Translations under genes and position numbers: made by a program
In this document: in pieces, positions 12,938 through 26,800 of the stretch
How the letters are laid out: every line of letters starts with the position of its first letter
How positions within the stretch are numbered: the first letter of the stretch is position 1
Notes under the pieces: model-generated
The model's input: only the letters and a program-made list of their open reading frames with translations
Databases searched by the model: none
Told to the model about the DNA's origin: nothing
Source: Kuschelorhynchus macadamiae
Taxonomy: Eukaryota > Arthropoda > Insecta > Coleoptera > Curculionidae
Assembly (NCBI GenBank): GCA_030620095.1
Contig: JAUTXW010003598.1
Span: forward strand, 372,001 to 436,000
Length of the DNA stretch: 64,000 nt
Reading direction: 5' to 3'

Positions 12938-15900
12938 CTTAAAAATGATTACTTTTAGAAAAATATCATATAATAAAAAAAAACTATTTTATGTCTTATT
13001 GTGTTTCTCTAAACCGCTACTCATCCAAGAAGAAACAGTAATCCTCGTATTCACTAAAAAGGTTTAAGGGTTAAACCAGGTCTAGTTGCCGTGGTACTTA
13101 AAACTGTTAGTCCGCCAGTTATGTTTCCCTTATGTCACTGCCATTTTGTAATTGTGACATTTAGAAAAACTATTTGTTTAAATGTTAAAAATGTCATCTT
13201 AAACCAATAGCTGTCAATTTAGACCTTCTCTAAATTTAAACCTCTTTAGTGAATACGGGTGACATAATCGCACCAAAGTAAGGACAGTAAAAGTGAAATT
13301 GATTTACACATTCTAAAACTTCTAGTTTGATCCAATTTTTGATTGGCAAATAAAATCATTCAAGGAAAACGTATTGTTGTTGAACTCGATCTATAACAGT
13401 TCAAGCAAATTAGCTTTCAATTATTATATACAGAATGATTTAGAAATTCATGCCAACACTGTATTTGCAATGTTTTAAAAAATATATAAAAGTTTATATG
13501 AAAGTCTTCTCATAGACGTTCTGTTTTTACTTCCCTCGTAAAATGCAAGTCTTGTAATCGTAAAAAAATCACCCTCCGAGATTTTTCATATCTTTGCATT
13601 GCAGGGTCCTTAGATGACGAAAAACATGTTTTCTCGATTCCGTCGGTCTGTCTAGACAGACAGTCGGTCTATCTTTTCGCGGCAAAGCTAAAAAACTACT
13701 TACCCGATTGTCTTCAAATTTTGGTCAAAGATTAAGGGTTATATGGGAATGACCTGGTAATATTTGGGTGAAAATCCAATATGACAAAATAAAATGGTTG
13801 TCTAGTGAAATGTTAAAAAATTATTACTAAAAACTGCTTATCCAATTTATCACAAACTTTGTACACAAATCAAGTATTATGTAGAAAATCACTGGTAAAA
13901 TTTTAATACGAATCCAAAATGGCGGCTTAATAAAATATTTGAAAATTCAGCCTGAAAAACTACATAATGAACTGATTGCAAATTGTGTACCGTAACTAAT
14001 TGTAGTATAGAGATGAACTAGTAAAATTGTGGTACTAGATGGCGGAACGAAATGGCTGGCAAATACAATTTTTGTAATCTGAAAAAAATCACCCTTTCAA
14101 GTCTTGTATATGTTTTATCAATTCCGTCGGTCTGCCGGTTTGTCTGTCTGTCAGTTCGCGGCATAACTTAAAAACTACTTATTAGATTGACTTCAAATTT
14201 TAGTCAAAAATTAAGGCTCATTCATATGTTGATAATCTGGTAATATATTGTTAAAGATATGTGCCAGAACAAAATGGCGGTCCACTGAAACCGTAAATAA
14301 ATATCACTAAAAACACTAATTAACCAATCCATCTCAAATTAGCAGAACAAAATGGCGGCCAAATAAAATTTTTGTAATCTGAAAAAACTCACCCTCTCAG
14401 ATTTTACATATCTTCACGCTTTAACGTCTTTAGATGCCAAAAAACATGTTTTGTGAATTATGGCTGTCGGTTTGTCTATCAGTCAGTTCGAGGCATAGCT
14501 TAAAAAATATTCATCAGATTGACTTCAAATTTTATGCAAAAATTAAGGATCATATGGGAGTAATATGGTTTTATATTTTGGTAAAAATCAAATATGCCAG
14601 AACAAATTGGCGGCCCAGTGAAAGGTTAAACAAATTGTTACTAAAAAGACTCATAATCTAATTTACCTCAAATTTTGCACAAAAATCAAGTGTTACATAA
14701 GAGTGAACTGGTAACATTTTGATGTGAATATAAGATAGCGAAACAAAATGGCGGCTAATAAAATATTTAAAAAATCAGCCTGAATAAACTCCTTATTAGA
14801 TTAATTTCAAATTTTGTTTGAACTGGCAAAGTTATGTTACGAATTCAAGTTAGCGGAACAAGATGGCGGCTAAATAAAATGATTTTTTAAAATCAACGTA
14901 AAAAATCTTCTTATTCAATTAAATATAATATATGAATAAACTGGTACGAATTCAACATAACGTAACAAAATCGAAGTGTATGTCAATGTAAAAACTATTT
15001 ATTGAATTTACTTTAAATTATGTAGGTTAGGTACAAGAGTTTTTATACAGACATAATACAGGAATAACTACATGATTTTAAAAAAATTATTCTTTGTAAT
15101 TAACATGGTAGGTATCCGAAAACTGACAATTATGGGCATTATTAACTAAATTGGGAGCATTTTGTTGGTTAGCCTTTTTGGTGCTGGCAATAATGTTGAC
15201 ACTTTTCCTTCTTAACTTGTCATATTGTTGCTGATTCACTGATCCATTGTTGTCAGTAGTATTATCAATTTTGTACGCGAAACTTGTGGAAAGCAAGGGC
15301 GAACGCGGAGGCGAATTTTCATTGGAATTTTCACCTGTAGAACATACAATTTGGTTGGCCATGCGTTTCTTGTTGTCTATGGATTCGTCCACATATTATG
15401 ATTCTGCAACTTTTGTCGATACTCATCCCCCGAGACGTTTCAAATTAGTAATATCCACTCCAGCGTCGGTCAACATAGTAGCCGAAGAGCGTTTATAACA
15501 GTGTCCTGTAAAGGTCTCTGGATTTGGAAGCCTCAAAAAAGCAGCCACGTCCGATGACATCTTAACAAACTTATTAATGCCAACAGTTTGAGTAGTACAT
15601 TTACCTTTTTGGAAATTGAACAAAAACCTTTAATGCAGTGTACTTTTGCGACGCAGAGTCTTGTACTTATTGATTAAATTAAGATTTTTTTCTTCATTTA
15701 TAACAAAGCTTCTACTCTGGTCAGTTTCGCTATATGGTATTTTCACCAGAAACAAATCTTATTCGACTACGCTTTCACACAACAAATATGTTAATTCTTC
15801 ACGCCTCCAGGCTTCAGCGATTCCAATTAGTGTTGCGACTTTGATTAGTAAATAAGTATAGTCATGAACAATGCTTAAACATTTCTCAACATGTTCGTGG

Positions 15901-18900
15901 TTTAAGACTTTCTTTGTCTAAAACCTACCATTTTCTTTTTTAATTAAATAATCAATTTAAAATGCCCGCTAATATCAACGTCAAAATAATGCAGAGAAAG
16001 ATACGAAGCTGGCCATTTGGTTTCAACCAGAGCCATAAACTTATATATACACACACACATACACACACACAATATCAACGTTGTTCTTAATTTTTAGCGT
16101 AGATTTTATCATTGAGTGCTTGGACCATATTGTAGAAGGTTAAAAATCCTTTGAAATTTCTGAAAAGTAAACTAGAAGCACCTCTTCTTTCTTAATGTTG
16201 TTGATTTTCTTGTTGGTGCACCATTTGATGAAATTTTCGAATCCCTGAATGTATCTGACTTTGGTTTTTTCTGAAAGCAAATCCAAATCGACATTCTTTT
16301 GCTGCGTTCATAATATATTCTGGAACCCCGCCTTGCATAGCCAGATTGTCAAATTCACTTGAATTCATTGTAATAATGCAAAATTGCGGAAAATACAACT
16401 TTCGCATATATAAAAGCAATAGCGACAAATAAATATGTCGAAGTGTCAGTTTGTTGATTTCTAACAATTGTCTTTAAGCGTCCTTAGTAACATGGAAACC
16501 TGGCAGCTAACCAAAACGAAAGGCATTAAGCCTGCTACACACTCTGAGATATGTATCAAAGTCGGTTAATTAATAAATTAATAAATAAATTAATTTTGAA
16601 ATATTACGTTCGGAAAATTTTTTTCACATTGGTGCGAAAAAAATTTTCCGCATTAGTGCGGGAAAACCAATTTTCCTCTAGAATGTCTCATTACATTTTC
16701 GGCACTTTTACCTATTTATTTCGAAATAGATATAAACATTTTTCTAGTTGGAGCTATCTTTACAAGCTCGTTATTTAACCAAATGTTTTACATTATTATT
16801 GTAATAATAAGCACTTTAAGATCTGTTGTCTGCGGTTTAATAATAATAATGATGATAATAACGAAAAAAAAAACACAAGTATCAATCAAGAATACCTTTA
16901 AATGAATTCGGTCTACGAGACAATACACCTCTCGAAATAATTTGATGGAATTTATGAGTTTTATTTAGTCATTATGGTCAAAAAACTAATTATTTCCTAA
17001 CATATTTTTATTTAAACTTTTGCTCTATGACAATCTCTGCAGATAGGCTATTACTAGAATAATCTGCAATTTCCCCTCACTTTAATTAACAATATATATT
17101 GTAAAACCTTACTAGCCTTACAACTGTACTGTGTAAAAAGAAGTTTTTGTAAAAATGAACCTTTTTCAACTTGCAAACAAGATTTTTAGAGCTTGTTTCT
17201 TTGTCGGTTAGAAACGCCTAGAAAAGTTTTCTAGAAATTAATTACCTAATTCGCTACAGGGCGAAATGGCGAGCAAAAATTAATAAAAAGTAAATACCTA
17301 AAGTGTTTATTATATTTTTTACTAAACAGGTACTTTAACTGGATGCAACACAAATATATGTTTATTTCTTTTCTAAAAAGGGTTAGAGTATTTTTTTAGG
17401 GTAGGCGCTTTTCAATTTATTTAATTCTATGAAATCAGTAAAAAGAACTATAAAATTATTTTTGTCACATCTTATCAGTTTCGAACGCAAAAGAGCAAAT
17501 AAAATTTGCAAATGTAATTTGTAAGAATGTAGAATCTGTGTTGACAATTTGGTAGCAAGTATGCCAAGGTGGGTTGAAGCAGTGATTGCAAATTGTAAAA
17601 GAAACGTCAAGTACTAGTGTTCAGTTCATTTCATTTTCGCCTTATTGTTATTTACTTTTATTTGTGCCATTTATTTTTTAACAAACATTTTTCATTTAGT
17701 TGTGTTAGCTTTAATTGTATTAAATTGCTTTATACTTTAATTTGTTTTTGAATTGGTTGGAATGACTTATTTAATTTTAACTACTCGTTCCATTCATTTT
17801 ACCTTGGATACTTTTTGATATTTGGGTATGCTAAAAGCACAATTTTTAACGAACATTGTATATTATAAAACATCAGTGCGGTACTGATTGTAATTACTAT
17901 AATACAGTAACCTATTTTCAATTTAAAAAAAGTACTTTTGGTCTTTGAACACGTTACCGACAAATACATTTAATTTTTTGTTTTAGAATTTTAGCAAATA
18001 AATTAAAATACTAGCAATAGATAACCCGAAAATTTTAATACCAATTGTTGAAAATACTTCTCTTTTTTTAGAAGATACATATATACACAGATAAAATTAT
18101 AATTTTTCTGTTTGCTATAGGTAAATTACCAGCCTAGTAAAAAATATGACAAATACTTTTATTAGATCGTTGCTGCAGACATTTTAACATTTACTTCTCT
18201 CTTAAGAGGAAAATATTGCAATAATGAAAAAATTACCCCTAGGTTTTTACATATATTCACACTACTTGCCCGATTGACTTCAATTGAGCCGTATGGCCTG
18301 GTAATATTTTGGCAAAAATCTAATATGGCGGCCTATTGAAATATTAAAAACATTATTAGTAAAAACTGCTTATTCAATTTACAGCCTAATAAAATATTTA
18401 GAAAATTAGCCTGAAAAAAAATACGTATCAGATTGATTTCAAATTTTGTGCAAGAAGTAAGTGTGATATAGATACGAAATAGTAAAATTGTGGTCAGAAT
18501 TCACGATGGTAGAAATGGCGGCCAATTAAAATCCTTGTAATCGTGAAAAATTACCCTGCCAGGATTTTACAGATCTTCACGTTTTAGGGTGCCAAAAAAC
18601 ATGTCTGTCTTTTCGCTAAAAATCTACATACCCGACTGACTTGATTTTTGGTTAAAAATGTGGGGTCAATATGGGAATGACTTGCTAAGCATCCTAATAA
18701 TTTTAATAGAGATACGGGCTTCAGTCTACAACATACGTGGAAACCGATCGTTACACCGAGTCACGCTTCGGTAAATCACAGGTCGATTATAAATAGCCGG
18801 CCTGGGTCTCTCCGAGCTCATTCAGTGCTCCGATCTACTTCAAATTTTGCACAAAATCTAGTGTTACATAGGAATGAACTGGTAACATTTTGGTATGAAT

Positions 18901-19402
18901 CCAAGATGGCAAAACAAAATGGCGGCCTAATAAAATATTTAAAACATTAGCCCGAAAAAAACTACTTATTAAACGGGTTTCAAATTTTGTGCAAGAACTA
19001 AGTGTAACATAGAGATTATATGTTAAAATTGTGGTACGGATTCAAAATGGCGATCTAATAAAATTTTTGTAATCGCGAAGAAATGACTTTTAGGATCCCT
19101 AGATGCCAAAAAAATATGTTTTCTCAATTCCGTCAGACTGTCTGTCTGTGTGTCAATTCGCGGCATAGCGAAAAACTACTTTTTGGTCGAAAATTAGGGG
19201 TCATATAGGGATGACCTGGCAACAATTTGCTAAAAATCCATATATGGGGTCAAAAAAATCAGTGCAAAGAAATTATTCATTCAATTTACATTAAATTATG
19301 GTCAAAAATGAAGTGTGGTGTAAAGGTAGAAACTGGTAAAATATTAATATGAACCCAATTTGATGGAACAAAATGGGGCCTAATAAATATGTTTGAAAAT
19401 AC

Positions 19403-19485
<83 letters not shown>

Positions 19486-20734
19486 TACTAAATGACTATG
19501 TACGGAACTAAATTGTGTCACACTTCACTATTCCAGTTTATTTATTTTGCAGACCTTTTTTGAATCGCCATGTAGCTAATTACTAAAGTAATTTTCATAG
19601 GCTTGCGAAAGGTGAAAAAGAAACGAGCAGCCCAAAGGTAGTCTACAAGTTAAGAAAAGTAAATTTAAAAAAAAAAGTTATTGAATTTTAAAATGAGCCG
19701 CAATTTTGAATATACTTAATTATCTTTTTTCCACAGTGTATGATTGGCAGTTAGGAAATATAACTGAAAATACCCACCTTTTGAATTGTGTAAGAGCTTG
19801 GTTGATTCGGCATTTCTGAAATATTTTCTTGCTCTACATTTTCTGAGTTAGGAACTACTTCTTGCTGATGCTCATTCGTAAGTTGAATACCCCAAACCTT
19901 AAGCACACAAAATATTGCTACCTGCTAAATAACTTTGGTTAAATAAAAAATGTCTTTCCTGAGAAGTGCCATTTAAATTAATAATTAGTAATTGTAAATA
20001 TTTGGAAATTAATATGTTGTGAAATCCATCTTTTCGCAAAGATCCTGGTCAGTTCATAACGCATAGGCATATTGTGGGTAAACATGAGTTGCAGAATCTG
20101 CTTAGACTCTTCATGAAAAGCCATATAACTATGAGTGGGAATAAGAATAGTTATGATCGAAAAGTGAAGCATCTGTAAAATATATTGCGCAGGCGCAAGT
20201 CGTGTTGTCAAAAGGTTGTCCACAAATAGTATATGCAACTGTTATAAATGAAGGTTTGAAAAGAAATACTATTTATATTAATTCATATCTGGAAGAATGA
20301 AATTTATAATTTATGTTCGTTTAGCAATCAGTATTTATTAACGGAACATAGGTAATTATTATTCAATCAATTTAAACTACTCTAAATAGATATGCAATAT
20401 TCAGCAACCACATAACGATCTGACAGTGACACGGCTTTGTTTCTATTTTAAGCCAATTTGGAGGACGCTACCGGCAGTTGTGAAGGTGCATTAAAAAAAA
20501 TAGTCCTGAACTAAGTATAAGAGAATTTTACAAATCACCAGAATATTAAAAATCATGCATACAAAATTTACTCCCTACCAATTGAGTACTCGATAAATAT
20601 GCATAAAATAAATACTAGTAAAAGGTATTTTTTAAAATATATCACAGATTCATAAATAATAAACAGAGAGAAGGTTGCCTTCTGTCTGTGTATCTAAACT
20701 CCAAAGATATTATCCTGACCATAGCGCTCAAAAT

Positions 20735-20800
<66 letters not shown>

Positions 20801-23800
20801 GACCGAAGGTTCTTGGGGATTTTCATCAGATTGTATGAAAAAAACATATCATACTTTTCACAGACCGCCATTATTGTAAAAAAGGTAAATAAAAGATAGT
20901 ATATAGTTGAATAGAAACATCAAAACAGCAGAAATATTTGGTTAATAATCAAAAACTGACGCAAAGTTATGGACATTATGCTTTTTGTTCATACAGGGTG
21001 TCCTATTTAAAAAAAAGTAGGGTCCGATAACTTTTTGACCTGATCCCGTATACGTATTCTGAAAGCGGCACTGAATTCTAAAGTCATAAGGAACAGTCTT
21101 CGCCTTTTTGATAAGATATCAGATAGCTGGGATACGAGGGGTGCATGAAACGCAACATTTACAGAAACGCCCTGTATCTCAAAAACCAGGGCTATGAAAA
21201 TTCTGCTAGCGCCTTTATTTTTACAAAAAATAACATACTGTCGCGAAAACCGCAATAGTCTATCTATTTAGAAATAAGTGAGATACCAGGCAAAAGTGCC
21301 GAAAATGGGATATCCTGTACACATTTTTAAATTAATATTCATTGGATAGCATGTTTTAGAATTTAGACGAGGGTCTATTATAATATAACAAACAATCTGA
21401 AATGACTGGTTTACAAATATCTCTCATTTTCCATTTCCAGCTTTCGCTTCCGGAATTTCTGCGTAAAATGAGTCCATAATCTCATGATAGCACAAATTCA
21501 TGTATCAGACAGATTTACTAAACACCTCTATCGATATTTAGAATCAAAACCATAGAAGAAAAGCAGTTTCGTTTCTAAAATAATATGAAACAAGAAAAAA
21601 TGCTTTGTGTACATTTCTTCTATCATTGTCAATTTGTAGTTATGTTAAGCCATGGAAAATAATTTATCATCGGCATTTATGACAAACAACCTACATATAT
21701 CTCTTGTTATAAATATTATGTAAAAAACCTGTAAAGTTTCGGCGTATTGCGTGTAACAGATTTTGACTAACATTCAAAAAATCTATATTTCTTGAAGTAA
21801 AGTCGTCGAATTGTATTTGTTTTGATTTTATTGAAATCGGTAATTTTCATTATGCGATTTCTAGACATTATGAAAGAAAACCATGCACAGAAGTTGTTTA
21901 ATGTATATAACAGTAATTGTTTTAAATCAGACAACGTACAACAACTAAATCAGATATGTACCAAGCAAATGTTAAATAGTTTTTGTCAGCGGTTTCATTG
22001 TACTAGTTCTTTAAAGCAAACTTGCGATGTAATTTCAAATGTCTCAAAAGTGGTTTGTGTTTTAGTAAATAAAAAGAATTTGGTAAAACTTTTGGAATTG
22101 TATTGTTCAAATTTTATAATGTTTATTTAATAGTTTGCAGTTTTCTTTGTTACCATACAGGTAGTATGGATCCTATGAGAATGGCTCCCTCTGTGTAACT
22201 CTGCTTCTCACATATCATTTAGATAAAAAAACCTTTTTTTTGGCACTTCACGAATCTGCAATATTTTAATGTAGGCAGATTTTGTTATACACAATACGTC
22301 GAAATGGTTTGGGTTTTCATGAGAAGCTCAGGTAAATTGTGCAACTTCATGTTCACTCAATATGCCGACGCTTCACGAACTAACTAGGATCTTTGATACA
22401 AAATGGATTTCACTATAAGACTATGACAAATATATAAACAAAAATACGTACTTCTTCAATTGTGTAACCAACTCCCTTATTTGCTTTCCCTGAAACATGT
22501 TCATGTTCTTTTTCTGCTGATTTTAAAACTACTCGTTGCTCATTTCTATTTGTAGGTTGCGGCTCCAAAACCTTAAACGTAATAATTACAAAGAAATGTA
22601 GGCCATAAATAATGTAAAAAAATAAACTCTGGAATGTTGTCAAAATGAAATAAAACATAGAAGTGCTGTTTTCAATACCTTTTTGCAAATTTTCTCAAGA
22701 ATTAAAAACTTATTTCTGATTTTTACAGTTAAGTCCGCTACTCACTATTCATTGATTCGTCCATTCGATTTTTCCCTTTTTCTTTCTTTATTTTAAGTTA
22801 AGTAGGTCTTAATATAGATTTTAAAATGAAAAATACAAATCTGACTATAACACAAGTTTTAAACGTTGTTTTTTAGTTTCAGACATATATATATATATAA
22901 GTCTATTTAGGATATAAGCATTGGATCGTAGTTGCGCTAGGGAATACTACACTAGTGTGTTTCAACTGACTGGCATTCGAATACTGGCGGAATTACTATA
23001 CTGGGGAAATCACGACGTGGAGAAGAAGGGGGGCAGGAGTTCGTTTTTTTTTTATTCCACTTATTTTCTGGACCTGTTTTTGAGATATAAAGGGATTATG
23101 CAAATCTATGAATGGCTTTTGTTTTTGTCATTAGTTATTTTCTATACCGGCATATAGGGGATACCCTTTGCCCAAACCTGCAGGAGGACCCAAAATGTGT
23201 AGTTCTCCACTTCATAGGATACAAAATAATAATACAAAATTAGAGTTTTAGCAAATGTCAAATACTGGTAATGATGTAAAAATCTAACAATCTTTTAAAA
23301 TTCTCTTCGTTATTTATTTTAGAATCTACCCTTTTTATTTCAGAAAACAAAAATTTATTTCAGCTTCCATAAGAAAATATCCTTCAACAGGAAAATACTA
23401 GAAATCTGCTAAAATAGAAGTCTGCTTTTTTTTTCAAAAACATCCACTTTTTGTATACACCTTGAATACATTTTTGTCATGATTTTTAATAAAACTACTA
23501 ACTTAGAAATTTTGTATACCTGTTTTCTTTGTTCTACTTACGTGTTAAAATATCTACAAAAACAAATAAAACAAAGTACAATTAGTTAGTGGTTTGAATT
23601 AAATATAGTGCTCGGTATGTTTTTATGTTTATAAGTACAGTTTATATTTTAATACTTAGTTAGAGCTTTACCTATGGAATATGCAAAAGTTTTCTTTTAT
23701 TATATTTTAGGAGTACCAAAGATTTTTAAAAACTGTTAGAAAGTTGAAAAATATACATAACTTATGTATGACACCCTGTATATCATTTATTTTTTATTAT

Positions 23801-26800
23801 TTTATTGAATGTTCCTCTTCTTGCCGATTATAAATATTCTATTCCATCATTCCATAGAATCAATGCCTCTTAAGGCACATTTTTTGTCAATTTTCTCAAT
23901 TATCTTCACAGATGAAGACACCCATTTAACGAAATAATAATATACAGGGTGTTACATTTTAAAAAATAGATGTTATGTCTATATTTCTACTTTTTAATGT
24001 CTTTTTAATTTGTTTGCTATTCTTAAAACATAATAGATTAAGAACCCTACAACTTTGTATATAAAGTTTTTTGTATTTTTTATAGATATTACTGTAGATG
24101 GGTGTCAAAACATAAATAAAACCCTGTACGTGCTATTATTTTTTAGTGTTTATATGAATAATATCAGTGTTTTGTGTGTATATTTAGAGTGTGTATCTTA
24201 TTGATGTATATCATCGTTCTGGAAATATATAGACTTACTAACTATTCATATAAAAAATGTTATTTTACATCTTTTTAAAATTATGTCAAATGTAAAACAA
24301 AACTATTTTCAGACTTGCACTAATTTTTTAAAAAGGACGTAACATGTTTCGCTACTCAGTAGCGACGTTACATCTCGAATGAATATACTTAAGAGTAAAG
24401 TTATATATATTTATATAACTAGGTGTAATACAAAGATTCGAAAATTTTAAAGATTTAAAAGTCGGAGAATTTTTAAGAACTAGCCATAAACTTAAACTAC
24501 CTTTGATTTTTGAAATATATTTAACAGAGGTGAATTATTGAGTTCTACCTGATCGTTTAACAAATGATTTCAATATTTGAGCTTATTTATTTCTAGACTC
24601 CAGTATATTCAATGTATGACCCTTATTTTCTTTGTGTAAAGTTTTAAAATATTTATCAAAGGTATGACCGGTCTTAATTAAGTGGTTTGCATAATTGGAC
24701 TCGGTTTTTCCCGTGATGAAACATTTATAGTGCTCCTTTATTCTCTTACCAAAATATCTGCCTGTTTGATCTATATACGTTTTATCACAATCTCCACAAT
24801 TTAGTTGGTATTCGTTTGATTGTTTATTTATCATATTTTGTTTTATTATTTTTTATGAATGCAGTTGTATTTACATTGATATTAGGGAAAATCACATTTA
24901 TAGTTTTTGTATATACATAACTTTTTTTGTAGAATTGTATCAATTATATTATATCCATTGTTTATTGCAATCTATTGGAGTATGTTTAACTCGGTCTAAA
25001 AATTTGTTTTACTTAAAGGTAGGGAGATTAGTCTGTGAACCATACTCTGAAAAGCGGTTAGTTTATGTTGACTCGGATGATGTTAGGAATTGTGTATGGT
25101 AGTATCCGTATGTGAAGGTTTATGATACACAGAAAAATAATGTTTATTATTTAATCTTTTAATGGTTATATCTAAGACATTTATACTGTTGGAAGATTCT
25201 AGTTCAACTGTAAATTTTATATTAGGATGAAGGTTATTAATATATTCCAGAAAAATATTTAATCGTCGTTCAGTTCCTGTAAAACATGCTAAAACATCAA
25301 CAACATATCCATGCCGGTATAAAAATATTTTATAAAGTGATGTTTGTTGATTTGGTTTTCTAGACTGCCCAAAAATATTTCAGCAATTAAGGAGCTTAAT
25401 GCATTTGCCATAATTAAATCTTCTGTACTAGTATAAAGTTTATTATTAAATTCGAAGTAGTTTTGTTCTAAACATTCGGTAAGTAAGTGTAATATTTCTT
25501 GTTTTTTAACACAATTAACTGATTTTTTGTTTAAAAGATTTTCTACTATTTTGATGGTATCTTTGGCAAGAATACTAGGAAACAGATTAGTGACGTCACA
25601 TGAGATTAGTTTCGCGTTATTTGGTAAATGAATGTTTTTAATTTTTTAACCTAATGAATTTTTAATTTGATATTTTGCTGAAGACTCTGTATATGATTGA
25701 ATAATGTTTATAAGTTTTATAGGATGACGCTGAAAAGAAAGACATTACTGGTCTGATAGGAAATCCCAGTTTATGAAGTTTAATTAAAGAATATAATTTT
25801 GGTGGTGGTGGGTTCATAATTGTATATTTACTGACGTCTGCATCATCAAACAAACTCTTATAATTTAGAAGTTTTAATTTTTTGTTGAAAAAGATCTGTA
25901 AGATTATGTTTTAAAATCTGATATTTGTCTGGGTTAAGGAAATCTAATGTTTTGTTAATGTAGTCTATCCTATCAATAGCAACTACAGTGTTTGGTTTAT
26001 CAGATTTCGTAAAAATAATATTTTTTGACTTATTTCTAATTTGTTTTAGACTTTGAATTTCTGAATTTGACTTAGAACCTTTGAGAAATTCTTTTTTAAG
26101 AAGTGTTGAACTTCATATTTTAAAGATATATTTGAAGGGATGTCTTTAAGAGCTAGTTCAGTTTCAGCACCCAATAATTCTAAAGTTTTTCGTTGAAGCT
26201 TGTTCACGGATATTGTATTTAAACCCTTATTCTAATAAATGTATTTTGGTATCTGATAACTGGATGCTAGAATAAAGAACAAAGTTTCTTTTTTTGTTTA
26301 AAACATTTTTTTGTGTGTAATTGAGTTGACTTTTCTCTTATATGCTGCTCAAATTCATGAAATTCAATGTAATGTATTTTAAATAAAAGTTCAGTGTGAA
26401 TAACTTTTAGGTAGATGTTGTAATACCTCGTTTTGGAACTGGGTCTTCTTTTCCGCGGATAGCCATTTCTTACGTCCAGCGGTAGAAGCTTCTTGTGCTG
26501 CTTAAGTTTTGTTGTGACTCTGCAGCTTTGCACTGATTTACTTTTATTTTTACATTTTGCATCATTTTATTATGGATTTTTACCAAGTATTGGCTTACAT
26601 AATCGTATTACATCTTTTTGTTAAATAACCGAATTTTCTCTAACATTTATTAACATTGCATTTACGTGTTTTGTTAAATCTTAGGAAAAAAAAAGAGACC
26701 CAGGTTGTAAAATAACTCATTATTCTGTATTTTCTTAAATTATTGTATAGGTTCCACTTTCTGTATCTATTCAATAATTAACAACTGAACATAAAAATAA

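Larger units (their letters stand above)
18185..19550 (+). repeat. ATGGCGGC-family dispersed element with inserted TATA segment and (TA)n(TG)n
   Basis: It starts with a decayed TTTACTTCTCTC terminus, carries the usual internal units (AATATGGCGGCC near 18324, AAAATGGCGGCC near 18917), and ends at the family 3' block TTACTAAATGACTATGTACG through CACTTCACTATTCC near 19540. Two foreign parts interrupt it: a GC-richer 130-bp segment at about 18705-18838 with a TATA box, and a (TA)n(TG)n array at 19404-19484. Confidence 0.72.

Noticed and set aside
21822..22130. 102-codon plus-strand frame with five Cys
   Set aside because: No upstream promoter, homologue or repeat context recognised; it lies in the gene A intron and could be chance. 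Left as an uncalled note.
23041..23157. 78-codon plus frame at 22921-23157
   Set aside because: Uses TTG as start and has no feature beyond a T-rich hydrophobic run.
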